Assembly (NCBI RefSeq): GCF_017377655.1
Contig: NZ_JAFREL010000068.1
Location: 1 to 64,000 of the forward strand
Origin: Candidatus Enterococcus ferrettii
Lineage (GTDB): Bacteria; Bacillota; Bacilli; Lactobacillales; Enterococcaceae
Direction of reading: 5' to 3'
Length of the DNA stretch: 64,000 bases
In this document: positions 18,225-26,575 of the stretch, in pieces
Layout of the letters: each line of letters opens with the position of its first letter
How positions within the stretch are numbered: position 1 is the stretch's first letter
Program-made: the position numbers and the translations under genes
The notes under the pieces: model-generated
The model's database searches: none
The model's input: only the letters and a program-made list of their open reading frames with translations
What the model was told of the DNA's origin: nothing

Positions 18225-18937
18225 GCCTGCTCCTCCTGCGGGTCCTGCAACAATTGAATAATCTCTTCTTCAAAATCCGCGTCATGTATTTTTTCCGAAG
18301 GGATTGACTGCAGCTGGTGATGATTCAGCAGCACAATCTCATCGCACAAATCCTGTGCCAGCTGCAAGATATGTGTCGAAAAAATAACAATTGAATTCTT
18401 TTTAGCAGCCACAATTAATTCTTTCATTTCATGAGCAGCAACGACATCAAAGGAAGTCAGCGGTTCATCCATCAAAAGAACTGGCGGGGTAATCATCAAG
18501 GAAACCACCATTTGTACCTTATTTTGCATTCCGTGAGAAAAATCCTTTAGTAACCGATGCTGGTCTTCTCCCTTAATCCCCACCATTGTTAAATATTCTG
18601 AAGGAGTTTTGCTGCTTGTCATACGATCATTGTTAATATCCATAAAAAATTTCACGAATTCAATTGCTGTCATAAAAGCTGGCAAATGAGGAATCGTATA
18701 AACATAGCCAATATCTGTATTAAAATAATCTTTCGGACCGGCTCCCTGATCCAACAAAATCTCTCCGCTGTTTAGCTGCATATTTTTGGCAATACAATTG
18801 AACAGTGTCGTCTTTCCAGAACCATTTCTTCCCAGCAAGCCATAAATCTTGCCCGCTTCAAAAGTAAAATCCGCCTTATCAAAAATAATCTTTTCATCAA
18901 ACTGCTTGGCGATCTTATCCAACACTAATTTCATCAT
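18221..18937 (-). CDS. ABC transporter ATP-binding protein
   Basis: ATPase of about 238 residues with Walker A GRNGSGKT, signature FSHGMQNKVQ (a degenerate LSGGQ, as common in ABC-2 exporters) and Walker B VLLMDEPLTSFD. The ATG at 18937 is preferred since GGAAG lies 9 nt before it. It is translationally coupled to the large membrane protein downstream. This drug/bacteriocin/antimicrobial-exporter-like ATPase class does not by itself reveal the cargo. Confidence 0.88.
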   Translation of the reverse strand: MMKLVLDKIAKQFDEKIIFDKADFTFEAGKIYGLLGRNGSGKTTLFNCIAKNMQLNSGEILLDQGAGPKDYFNTDIGYVYTIPHLPAFMTAIEFVKFFMDINNDRMTSSKTPSEYLTMVGIKGEDQHRLLKDFSHGMQNKVQMVVSLMITPPVLLMDEPLTSFDVVAAHEMKELIVAAKKNSIVIFSTHILQLAQDLCDEIVLLNHHQLQSIPSEKIHDADFEEEIIQLLQDPQEEQA

Positions 18938-19004
18938 CCAACACTTCTTCCATTTTCGCTCTCTAAAGAACACTTTTTTTTATTGTATCAAACATCATTC
19001 AGCA

Positions 19005-19187
19005 CTACGAGAAGATTTTCAGTAGGCTGCCCGCGAACAAATAATCCTGCTGTTCGTCAGATAGATATCTAGTAATAAGAAAGTGTACAACTAAGAATAC
19101 TTTTTCATAGCTTTTTATTTTCTCTATCTCTTTTTCAATAAGAAATCCTTCCCTGTTGTAACTGCGCTTAACAATGGGCTCTCTCAC
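19005..19187 (-). CDS. Small hypothetical ORF
   Basis: An open frame of 60 residues starting with GTG, rich in Lys/Glu at the N-terminal half and hydrophobic in the middle. No convincing RBS and no recognised family. It may be a fragment of a lost gene, lying between the ABC ATPase and a degraded region. Confidence 0.2.
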   Translation of the reverse strand: MREPIVKRSYNREGFLIEKEIEKIKSYEKVFLVVHFLITRYLSDEQQDYLFAGSLLKIFS

Positions 19188-19303
19188 TCATTACAAAAAG
19201 ATAGCTAACTTTACACTCCGAGTCCAGTAGACTCCATTTCGTCTAGAAAGTTTATTATCCATTTATTTAGGAATTCGTTGGTTTCAGTTGTACTTAAAAA
19301 GAG

Positions 19304-19423
19304 ATGATTGTGATGACTAAGAAATTTATACTATTTAATAAATTGTTGATTGTCGAGAAGGCGCTTATTTTTATTCCTATTGCATTTAAGTTACTTAATA
19401 TTTTTAGATGGTATCAGGATTGA
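19304..19423 (+). CDS. Candidate small membrane peptide (39 aa)
   Basis: An ATG-initiated frame encodes a basic, strongly hydrophobic peptide (core ALIFIPIAFKLLNIF) that would span the membrane once. The RBS is weak (AAAAAGAG). Its TGA overlaps a TTG start of a second small frame by 4 nt, a coupling pattern seen in real gene pairs. No family recognised. Confidence 0.3.
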   Translation: MIVMTKKFILFNKLLIVEKALIFIPIAFKLLNIFRWYQD

Positions 19424-19581
19424 ATAAAAAGTATAAAGAAAATTCTCAAGAAGATTCAGATAGGCGTTATGGAGAAAAAATAAAAAACGATTGTGAATTA
19501 AGAAAAGAACGTAACTTGAGATTACTTTTCTTTCTGCAAAGAGTTATGTTTGTAAAAATCAACATTCGATCAACGCAATGA
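19420..19581 (+). CDS. Candidate small basic ORF (53 aa)
   Basis: A frame beginning at TTG overlaps the previous small ORF by 4 nt. The product is highly charged at first (KKYKENSQEDSDRRYGEKIK) and hydrophobic later (LRLLFFLQRVMFVKI). It sits just before an IS3-family remnant, so it could be a truncated gene. Start codon and reality are uncertain. Confidence 0.25.
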   Translation: MNKKYKENSQEDSDRRYGEKIKNDCELRKERNLRLLFFLQRVMFVKINIRSTQ

Positions 19582-19626
19582 ATTTCAAGCCTTACTTAAT
19601 AACATAAAAAACCTCGGCCATTAAAA

Positions 19627-19781
19627 TGTAGCGACCCCCAAAAGTTAGATCAAAAATCTAACTTCTGGAGGTCGGTATTTTTATGGCTAAATATAACTTT
19701 GAGTTCAAATTGAAAATTGTTCAAGAATACCTTAAGGGAAATGGAGTAACAACTTATCTATCAAAAAAAAATATTGAATGA
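19627..19781 (+). mobile_element. IS3-family (IS150-like) left-end remnant
   Basis: The sequence begins with a TGTAGCGACCCCCAAAAGTT-type terminal inverted repeat, as found in IS150-group elements. A short internal palindrome (AGTTAGA...TCTAACT), an RBS (GGAGG) and the start of an orfA transposase frame at 19683 (MAKYNFEFKLKIVQEYLKG) follow. The frame stops at 19781 after only 32 codons, and nothing of the rest of the element or its right end follows. It is a dead fragment. Confidence 0.75.
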
Positions 19782-19836
19782 AATCTAGGTTACAAAAAAA
19801 TTCGTATCACAGGTAAAGTGTCAATTTTTTACTCCT

Positions 19837-21093
19837 CTATTTACCAACTAGTCTAATTTGGATTGATTCCATTTGAAGATTTTGTCCAATAGTTCCAGCG
19901 GTTTCTCCATTTCTAACCCAAGGCGTCCAGCCTTTATTTTTGACATGAGCCCTGTATTCAATATTATGCGTGTTTGCTATAGCCCCTGTTAGTTTTATTT
20001 GAACTGCTTCCATTTGACGTTTTTCGCCAGTAGTTCCAGCGGTTTGATCATTACTTACCCAGCTCATCCACCCTATATTTTGTGTATGTGCTCTGTATTG
20101 AACACCACCTGAATAACCTTGTAATACTATCCTCAAAGCTTCCATTCTTTTGTTTTCATTAGTAGTCCCTGAAGTCTGTCCATTAGCGACGTATCCCATC
20201 CATCCATTATTGAGAACATGACTGTTATAGTTCACTCCAGTCACTTTACCTGAACTAGGATTCTTACCAGTTGCCCAAGTATAAACCAACTGATACTTTG
20301 CCCAATCAAATCTAGGTGCAAGATTAGATTCAGAATTTCCTCCAGCGTGAACTGCAACAATCTGCTGAGAGTCGTTGTACACAGCACTTCCACTGGCTCC
20401 AGGAGTGGTATCTAATTGATGACTTATGGACGCACCATTTATTGTTTTAGGATAGCCTGATTGAGTATACATAACACCATTTTTATCACCATGATAACCA
20501 GATAAAGTAATTCTTGTTCCTAATGCAACTGATGCATTCATCCCAAAATTTCCTGTTACAGTTCCTATATTTTGGTTTAATCTAATCAAACCTATATCGT
20601 GCTCATTTGAATAAGTACCAGTTGAATTTTTCCATCCTTCTGTAGTACTTAGTCTTATACTCTGTGCCGTTCCATATGGTTGGTTACTTCCATCTTTACC
20701 TGGAGAAACTTCAACAGATGTTGCCCATCCACCTTTTGATTTATCAAAAATACAATGTCCTGCCGTTAATACAGAATCTTTCCCAATCATACTACCACTA
20801 CCCTGAATTACCCCACCATTGGGGAAAGTTGAACGAATGTACACAATAGCACTGTAAGGGAAAATTTGAGTATTATTCACTTTAATTCTTTGATCGGGAT
20901 AAAATATTACTCTCGGTTCAACCGATTCAGTGCCCTTAATAGCTGGAGTTTCAGATGGTATTTCAGTCATCACATAATCATCGTAGGGTGTCACCTCTCC
21001 GTTTTCATCAACCAAGTCCATTTCATTTGCATAAGCGTGAGAATTACCTGAAAAACATACCAACAACATTAGAAACAACAATTTCTTTTTCAT
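19837..21093 (-). CDS. Secreted V8-like glutamyl endopeptidase with three ChW repeats
   Basis: Extracellular serine protease of 418 residues. A signal peptide (1-22) and propeptide (to about 60) precede an S1B/V8-type trypsin fold with catalytic H113 (TAGHC), D166 (HDIGL) and S234 (PGASGS). The AVHAGG segment (248-252) resembles the GIHWGG that gives Glu specificity in V8-type enzymes. Residues about 288-418 contain three ChW (clostridial hydrophobic with conserved Trp) repeats, each with a GWM/GWT core, NG/ND-Q/E-T-G/A-GT and a final MEA/MES-hydrophobic strand. ChW repeats are thought to bind cell surfaces or polysaccharide. A strong RBS (AAAGGAGGAG) precedes the ATG. It stands alone among AT-rich DNA. 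Confidence 0.92.
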   Translation of the reverse strand: MKKKLLFLMLLVCFSGNSHAYANEMDLVDENGEVTPYDDYVMTEIPSETPAIKGTESVEPRVIFYPDQRIKVNNTQIFPYSAIVYIRSTFPNGGVIQGSGSMIGKDSVLTAGHCIFDKSKGGWATSVEVSPGKDGSNQPYGTAQSIRLSTTEGWKNSTGTYSNEHDIGLIRLNQNIGTVTGNFGMNASVALGTRITLSGYHGDKNGVMYTQSGYPKTINGASISHQLDTTPGASGSAVYNDSQQIVAVHAGGNSESNLAPRFDWAKYQLVYTWATGKNPSSGKVTGVNYNSHVLNNGWMGYVANGQTSGTTNENKRMEALRIVLQGYSGGVQYRAHTQNIGWMSWVSNDQTAGTTGEKRQMEAVQIKLTGAIANTHNIEYRAHVKNKGWTPWVRNGETAGTIGQNLQMESIQIRLVGK

Positions 21094-21664
21094 ATATAAA
21101 ATCTCCTCCTTTTACACTTAATTATTAACTAGTAACAGCATGTTTTTTTAAACTGGTCATAATCAACCCTTTTTTAATCATAATCGCCGAGCGTTGAGAA
21201 AAGTAGCTAACAAAATGCAAAAAGACCTCAACCAATTGCGTAACTTTGTAAATAAGAACTTTCATAATCTATCAAGTCAAATGACTACGTTCTTATAAAA
21301 ATTTCGTTTTTTGAGAATATGTAAGGCACAAACTGTATTATTAAAGCCTTCAGCATTTTTAGAAAAAAACTTTTCACCCATATCTTTTAGCAAACACAAT
21401 GATCAACTTATTCCTACTTTTCAATACTGCTGCATTGGTATAATGCACTATAAAAATTTCTAATATCCTTAAAATATGCAGCAACTTACTAATTTCGGAG
21501 TTAATGCCTGTCATACCTTTATGCTATGTACCAACCGTCTCTTATTATTTTTCTATTAAGTAACCAATTAGTACATCCTAAACAGAAAATCTTTATCGTC
21601 TTTTAGCTTGCTCTTAAATATTTCTATGTCTAACTAAAAAATAAACGGGCATAGATGTGAGTTC
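21094..21664. other. Intergenic AT-rich region
   Basis: About 570 bases upstream of the protease gene without any plausible coding frame on either strand and no recognised element. The protease promoter must lie in its left part. Confidence 0.4.
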
Positions 21665-21812
21665 AAAAAAAAGCCTGCGGAAAACCGCAAGCTTCTCTAT
21701 GATATATGTGAAAAATAGGTGTACAAGGTTCTTCCCCAAAAACCTTGCTCATTATAAGAAAAGCTCTCATAATGATCTATCAAGATCACACATATCAGAT
21801 AACTTAATTATA
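21665..21812 (-). ncRNA. Candidate structured small RNA with intrinsic terminator
   Basis: On the minus strand a TATAAT -10 box (21807-21812) is followed by about 135 nt that can fold as a junction. A closing stem pairs 21786-21796 with 21701-21711; one hairpin pairs 21765-21774 with 21750-21759; a second pairs 21741-21747 with 21724-21731 and has a GGGGAA-containing loop. It ends in a strong terminator (stem AAGCTTGCGG with CCGCAGGCTT, loop TTTT, then eight T) at 21665-21694. There is no flanking gene for this to terminate. The -35 is weak. I do not recognise an Rfam family. Confidence 0.55.
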
Positions 21813-21835
21813 CGACAAAAATTAAATAAATAAAG

Positions 21836-22285
21836 CTATTTTTCGATATTTACAACTAAAAGCTTGGAATATTTTTTTGAGTACAGATCATAAAACATAC
21901 TATGACCCTATCAATTGCCGCCATGACCTCCATTTGAGCATTGAAGGCCATGAAAATGACAATCCGCGGCTTATTAAAACGGGGATTATTTCAGTAAGTT
22001 ATCTCGCAGTATTTTTAAGTATAACTTTTCAAAGTTTGAAAAGCTTCAAGGACCAAGGACCAAGTTTAAATGCAGAATCTACTATTCTGCCTATTTCCTC
22101 TATTATTAGCCTTCAGAGTTTTTATTCTTTAAAATTTGGTTAACTAAATAACCACCTTGCCAGCGTTATTATTGTTTAGGATAATCCCTTTCCGAGTAGT
22201 CTCAAGAGTCATTCTATCTCATAAAAATTTATTCTATTCAAAGACAGGTCTAAATAAGCTAGACTAACTAAACCAATTTAGAAAG
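21836..22285. other. Intergenic, possible decayed coding sequence
   Basis: A plus-strand open frame of 88 codons around 21877-22143 starts at TTG without an RBS and resembles nothing known to me. I treat this stretch as non-coding or eroded. Confidence 0.35.
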
Positions 22286-23305
22286 CTATCTTCGTTTTTT
22301 ATTGACCTTCCGAACTAGATTCTGATTCGTTCGCCAATCCTTATTGGTTGATGGCGGACCAGCTCCATTTTCAGATTCAGAGACGGTTTCTTCTATTGAA
22401 TCAACAAATTCAAAATGGAAATCTTTCAGCTTGGATCCTTTTGGAAGGGTACTTTTCACAAATTCCCGCAGCTCCTTCTTAGTCATTGAGGAGTAATCGA
22501 AATCCTTCGGCAAATAGGTTTCTATAACTTGATCGCCATTTTTACAAGGTTTACCATATCTGCTCATAACTTCCCCAGAGGGCACTAACGGCTTCACCGA
22601 TTTCATTTGTTCACTTTCAGTTGTATGAGATGTCTTTTTAACTCGTGGTAAAGTCTCACACTGCTGTTTTCGAGCAGTCGTTTCTTCTACCGTTTTTCGG
22701 GTAATACTGGTTCGAAACAGACGGTATTTCGCTTCCACGACTGTCACAAATCGACGAACACCATCTTTTTGGAGAATGTCAACGGTGCTTAGCAGGGACA
22801 AATAATCTTCATGTTCTTGGGTAGAAAGGGTCGGGTCAACATTGCTTAAGGTCCAATTGTGCTTTTTGCCGTTTTCGTCTTCAAAGGTCGAGATTAAGCT
22901 GGCTTTCGCTTCTACTTCTCGTTCACCAGAATGAAGCAAAGGTAATTTTTCCATATATAAAAGAGCTTGCTCTGTTAATTCCTTGCGTTTTTTTGAATTG
23001 GAGAATAATCGACGAAGTACAATATCCCATTCTTTGTCACTGAAATAAGGTCGAAAATAGACACACAGCTCTCTCACTTCTTGAAGATCTTTGCTTTCCA
23101 TAAACAGTGAGCGAATTAGATCAGCCGCCAAATAAGAAAAATCAGCAGGACAAAGTGCATTGCGCAGAAGCACAATTAAGGCACACTGAATCACGTAAGC
23201 GCCATCATTGGTAATCTGATAAAAATCGCGTATTCTTTTTTCGAGCGAATTGCGCAACATATTATGAAGTTGTCGAGTACCAAGTGGTTTTGTAATCTTA
23301 GCCAT
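22286..23305 (-). CDS. Unrecognised 339-residue protein
   Basis: The ATG at 23305 has GGGAG 8 nt upstream, so this is probably a real gene, yet I cannot place it in a family. The first 130 residues are helical and mildly hydrophobic (FYQITNDGAYVIQCALIVLL, DFSYLAADLIRSLFME), without a clear signal peptide. The middle contains KASLISTFEDENGKKHNWTLS and VTVVEAKYRLF. The last 100 residues are hydrophilic and low in complexity, ending in a basic KVNKKRR tail. There are no neighbours in an operon; long AT-rich spacers flank both sides, which suggests an acquired or orphan gene. Confidence 0.75.
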   Translation of the reverse strand: MAKITKPLGTRQLHNMLRNSLEKRIRDFYQITNDGAYVIQCALIVLLRNALCPADFSYLAADLIRSLFMESKDLQEVRELCVYFRPYFSDKEWDIVLRRLFSNSKKRKELTEQALLYMEKLPLLHSGEREVEAKASLISTFEDENGKKHNWTLSNVDPTLSTQEHEDYLSLLSTVDILQKDGVRRFVTVVEAKYRLFRTSITRKTVEETTARKQQCETLPRVKKTSHTTESEQMKSVKPLVPSGEVMSRYGKPCKNGDQVIETYLPKDFDYSSMTKKELREFVKSTLPKGSKLKDFHFEFVDSIEETVSESENGAGPPSTNKDWRTNQNLVRKVNKKRR

Positions 23306-24054
23306 GTTCACATCTCCCAAAAACGTTTTTTTATTTAATTACACCTTAATATAAAAAACTTACACAGTCAAGGAAAATTTCATTTTTAGTTATCCTATCT
23401 TTCATCCCATAATAAAAAAACTCTACATAAAAAATTTTATCTAAAATAAACCATGGGAATCCCTTCAGTTTAAATTACTGAAAAAACCTTATATAGAAAC
23501 AATTATGACTATCCTTTTATTAACTTTAAACAAAACAAGTTGTTAAAAGAAGTTGCTTAGAATTCTTTAGAACCTAAGAAACTTTTTGCTATTTCGTTAT
23601 ATAACTAATCGTATTTTCCATTAACCACAAGAATCTAATTAAAAAACCTAAATAATTAGTTATTTATATAAGGGAATTTGTTAAGTACTAATTAAGAATA
23701 ATCTATGTCAAATTTGTCACGAATGCTCAAGAAAAGTCTTCCCGATGAATCATCAGTTCAACAACCGATAGTTTCAAATTGACCCTAAGTTAAGACTAGT
23801 ATTGCCTTTTCACCCCAGCACTCTTATATCGATTTCAATGAAGTTGCTTAATTCTTATCCTTATACACATGAGACGGCGAAATAGTTAAACAAACCTTTC
23901 CCTCGTTCCGCAGAAAGGCTGATCTAAATAGTTAAAATTTTCCCTGCCTCCGTAGAGACATCAGCTAGCTTTTGATAACGACCTTTCCTACCTGTTATAC
24001 GATCTCTTTGCCTTGTTGGGTATCGTAGATTTCAAGTGTTTTAAAAGTTCGCTC
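23306..24054. other. Intergenic AT-rich region
   Basis: About 750 bases with no convincing coding frame on either strand. It looks like eroded sequence bordering the unrecognised gene. Confidence 0.4.
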
Positions 24055-24077
24055 AAAAAAAGGCGGCTATAGCCACC
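24055..24077 (-). terminator. Terminator after the histidine phosphatase gene
   Basis: Minus-strand stem GGTGGC with GCCGCC around TATA, followed by seven T, immediately beyond the stop codon. Confidence 0.8.
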
Positions 24078-24079
24078 TT

Positions 24080-24700
24080 CTACTCCAAATGCTTCGAATA
24101 ATTCCAGACCTCTTGTTGGAAAGCCTCTCCATCTTCTGAAGAAAAAATACTTAAGCTAGTGTTCTTCAGCAAACCCTTTTGACGGATTTTTCGCAAATCT
24201 TGTTCTCTCAGAAAAGCCAGCAAAGATGACAGCATCACGCCATGGCCTACAATCAGATAATTTTTATCTCCCTGATAGTCCAACGACTGTAAGAAACCCA
24301 GACCTCGATCCAACAATTCTTGATAGCTTTCTCCAGCAAAACCGCTTGGATCATACAGCTCGGGTTGGTGCATCAAATGATCAAATTGGTCATGATCCTT
24401 TTGTGCCTCGATAGCGGTCCCATCCCAGTCACCAAAATCCATTTCTTTTAAGTCATCACTAATAATAATTTCCAACTGACTGTGTTGATTTTCACTCAGA
24501 ATTGCCTGCATTGTTTTAATGGTTCTTTGAGTCGGGCTGACATAAATACTGGCAAAATCGATTTCCTCCAAATACGCTCCGAGCCTTTTAGCCTGCTGGA
24601 TTCCCTCTGGCATAAGACCAGGATTGGAACGACTTCCGTTAAACAGTTGTTGCCGATTATTCTCGGTTACTCCATGTCTTACAAAATATAAAGTTGCCAT
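24080..24700 (-). CDS. Histidine phosphatase family protein (phosphoglycerate mutase-like)
   Basis: Cytoplasmic phosphatase of 206 residues with the phosphohistidine motif VRHGVTENN at residues 7-15, a second-half catalytic Glu in DDLKEMDFGDWDG and the C-terminal VGHGVM with the second active-site His. Length and motif spacing fit cofactor-dependent GpmB/CobC-like phosphatases rather than a glycolytic mutase. The substrate is unknown. It is 81 nt downstream of namA. Confidence 0.9.
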   Translation of the reverse strand: MATLYFVRHGVTENNRQQLFNGSRSNPGLMPEGIQQAKRLGAYLEEIDFASIYVSPTQRTIKTMQAILSENQHSQLEIIISDDLKEMDFGDWDGTAIEAQKDHDQFDHLMHQPELYDPSGFAGESYQELLDRGLGFLQSLDYQGDKNYLIVGHGVMLSSLLAFLREQDLRKIRQKGLLKNTSLSIFSSEDGEAFQQEVWNYSKHLE

Positions 24701-24781
24701 ATGCTGCCTCCGATCCTTTTATTAAGGATAGTTTCTTTTCGGCAGTTGTGTCAAATTACGGGCTTAGTTAATCATCTGATG

Positions 24782-25816
24782 TTAGAGCTGTCCTCGCTTA
24801 TAAGAGTCGTTATATACTTGAAAATCCTGATCATGCAAGGAAATGGCCGCGTCAGCTAACCAGTTAACATTACGAATCAGTGCCCGTCCCTGCATGATTA
24901 TATCCGCCTGCTTATTCTGCAAAATATACTCGCACAAGCCAGGGTTGTCTAATAGACCCAATGCCGTTACCGGTATCGAAACTGCCTGTTTCATTGCAAT
25001 TGAAAACGGTACTTGATACCCGTCATGCATCGGAATGTTGGGCCTGCGGTTCAGTAGTCCGCCCGTAGAAATATCTAAACAATCGACACCTTCAGTCTCT
25101 AACCAACGGCCAATTTCTTGCCAGTCTTCCAAGCTGTTTTGTTCCCCCGCTTGGGCGTAATCAGTTAGAGACAAACGAACCCACAAGCTGCCGTGGTAAT
25201 TTTTACGAACTTGTTCCACAATTTCTTGCAGGAAACGATAACGATTTTCCAGCGTCCCACCATATTTATCCGTTCGTTGATTGGTCGAGGGTGATAAAAA
25301 CTGGTTAATCAAATATCCATGTGCGCCGTGCAATTGGATCATATCAATCCCAGCATCGACACTGCGTTTAGCTGCTGCAACAAAGCTCGCCTGCACACGA
25401 TGAATTTCTTCAATCGTCAATTGATTTGGTGTTGCATAATCGTCACTATAGGCAATTTCACTAGGAGCCAGAGGATAAACAGCATCTTTCGCTTTCCGAC
25501 CTGCATGATTCAACTGAATTCCCACTTTAGTTCCAAAACTATGCAAATCTGCTACTAATCTTTCCAACGCAACTTTCTGTTCTTGATTCCAAAGTCCTAA
25601 ATCCCGACTGCTGATTCGGCCATCCGGTTCAACTCCCGTTGCTTCAATAATAATCAGACCTGTCTGGCCAATTGCACGAGCGCCGTAATGAGCGAAGTGA
25701 AAGGGGGTTGCCACTCCGTCCTCTTTTACAACTTCGTACATACACATGGGTGACATCACCACACGATTTGCTAAGGACAGACTACCAATTTCTACAGGCG
25801 ACAATAATAATGACAT
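24782..25816 (-). CDS. namA: NADPH dehydrogenase, Old Yellow Enzyme family
   Basis: FMN-dependent ene-reductase of the YqjM/NamA subgroup, 344 residues. The N-terminal SPMCMYEV holds the Cys near the flavin that is typical of YqjM. The active-site pair is HGAHGYLINQFLSP (His-x-x-His), and the phosphate-binding end is IIMQGRALIRN. It reduces activated alkenes in oxidative or electrophile stress. It starts 15 nt after the stop of the HhH-GPD gene, suggesting a two-gene operon. Confidence 0.94.
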   Translation of the reverse strand: MSLLLSPVEIGSLSLANRVVMSPMCMYEVVKEDGVATPFHFAHYGARAIGQTGLIIIEATGVEPDGRISSRDLGLWNQEQKVALERLVADLHSFGTKVGIQLNHAGRKAKDAVYPLAPSEIAYSDDYATPNQLTIEEIHRVQASFVAAAKRSVDAGIDMIQLHGAHGYLINQFLSPSTNQRTDKYGGTLENRYRFLQEIVEQVRKNYHGSLWVRLSLTDYAQAGEQNSLEDWQEIGRWLETEGVDCLDISTGGLLNRRPNIPMHDGYQVPFSIAMKQAVSIPVTALGLLDNPGLCEYILQNKQADIIMQGRALIRNVNWLADAAISLHDQDFQVYNDSYKRGQL

Positions 25817-25831
25817 TTTTCTCGACTCCTT

Positions 25832-26452
25832 CTATTTTATTAACCAGCTTTCGTCCATATTAGGCTGCTTGCGGTAATGCTTCCCATGAATATCAATTAC
25901 CGCATGCCACTCCCGACACATTTCCCAGGAAATCTCTTCAGGAATCGGCAGTAAGGCATTACGCATTTCTTCATAGCTTAAATAATCACCTAAGCCTAGT
26001 CGCTTAAACAAGCGTTGTGCATAAGTATCTGCAATAAAGGCTTTTCGTTTGAATATATATAGCAACATCACATCAGCCGTTTCTGGACCAACACCCTTTA
26101 TGGATAGCAGCTCTTCTCTCAATTCCTTCGTTGAGAAGTGCTCCAAAGCTGACACTTCTCCACCGTGGCCCTTAAACCAATCCAGCAATGCCTTGATAGC
26201 TTGACTCTTTTGACGATAAAAGCCGGCTGGCCGAATCAATTCCTCTAGCTGTTCCAGCGTTAACTGTTCCAATTGCTCAATCGTTAAATAGGGTTGAAGG
26301 TTTTTCAATGCTTGTTTCGCATTGCCTTCATTGGTTCGCTGAATCAAGATCATTGTAAGCCAATCTGACAACCAATCATCTGATTCCCACCAATATTGGA
26401 ATCCGTAATGCGCCACCAACCGATTCAAGACTTCAACTATTTGATCAGTCAT
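25832..26452 (-). CDS. HhH-GPD DNA glycosylase lacking the iron-sulfur cluster
   Basis: Base-excision repair-like protein of 206 residues. The helix-hairpin-helix (IKGVGPETADVMLLYI) and the catalytic Asp (FIADTYAQRLF) are present. The Lys that makes Nth a lyase is replaced (PET where Nth has RKT), and the four-Cys cluster at the C-terminus of Nth/MutY is missing. It should be a monofunctional glycosylase, related to small Firmicutes endonuclease III domain proteins. The ATG at 26452 with GGAG 8 nt upstream is chosen; a 40-residue upstream extension has no RBS support. Confidence 0.88.
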   Translation of the reverse strand: MTDQIVEVLNRLVAHYGFQYWWESDDWLSDWLTMILIQRTNEGNAKQALKNLQPYLTIEQLEQLTLEQLEELIRPAGFYRQKSQAIKALLDWFKGHGGEVSALEHFSTKELREELLSIKGVGPETADVMLLYIFKRKAFIADTYAQRLFKRLGLGDYLSYEEMRNALLPIPEEISWEMCREWHAVIDIHGKHYRKQPNMDESWLIK

Positions 26453-26531
26453 CTTCTTTACTCCTTCGTTCTTTCCAAAAGCTCGGTGCCTTCTTTTATT
26501 ATTATAAAGCCTTTTTCTTAGCTGACAAAGC

Positions 26532-26560
26532 AAAAAGCCGACTTGTCCTATCTTGTCGGC
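26532..26560 (-). terminator. Terminator after the binding-lipoprotein gene
   Basis: Minus-strand stem GCCGAC...GTCGGC (26537-26560) with further internal pairing, followed by five T, 16 nt past the stop at 26576. Confidence 0.8.
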
Positions 26561-26575
26561 CTTTGCATACATTAT

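Noticed and set aside
21665..21800. Fst-type type I toxin-antitoxin locus (par-like)
   Set aside because: The small frame inside (starting MRAFLIMSKVFG) does not look like Fst and has no RBS; there is no convergent antisense promoter that I can see.
21877..22143. Plus-strand frame of 88 codons near the candidate small RNA
   Set aside because: TTG start without RBS, no family pattern and AT-rich surroundings; left as intergenic.
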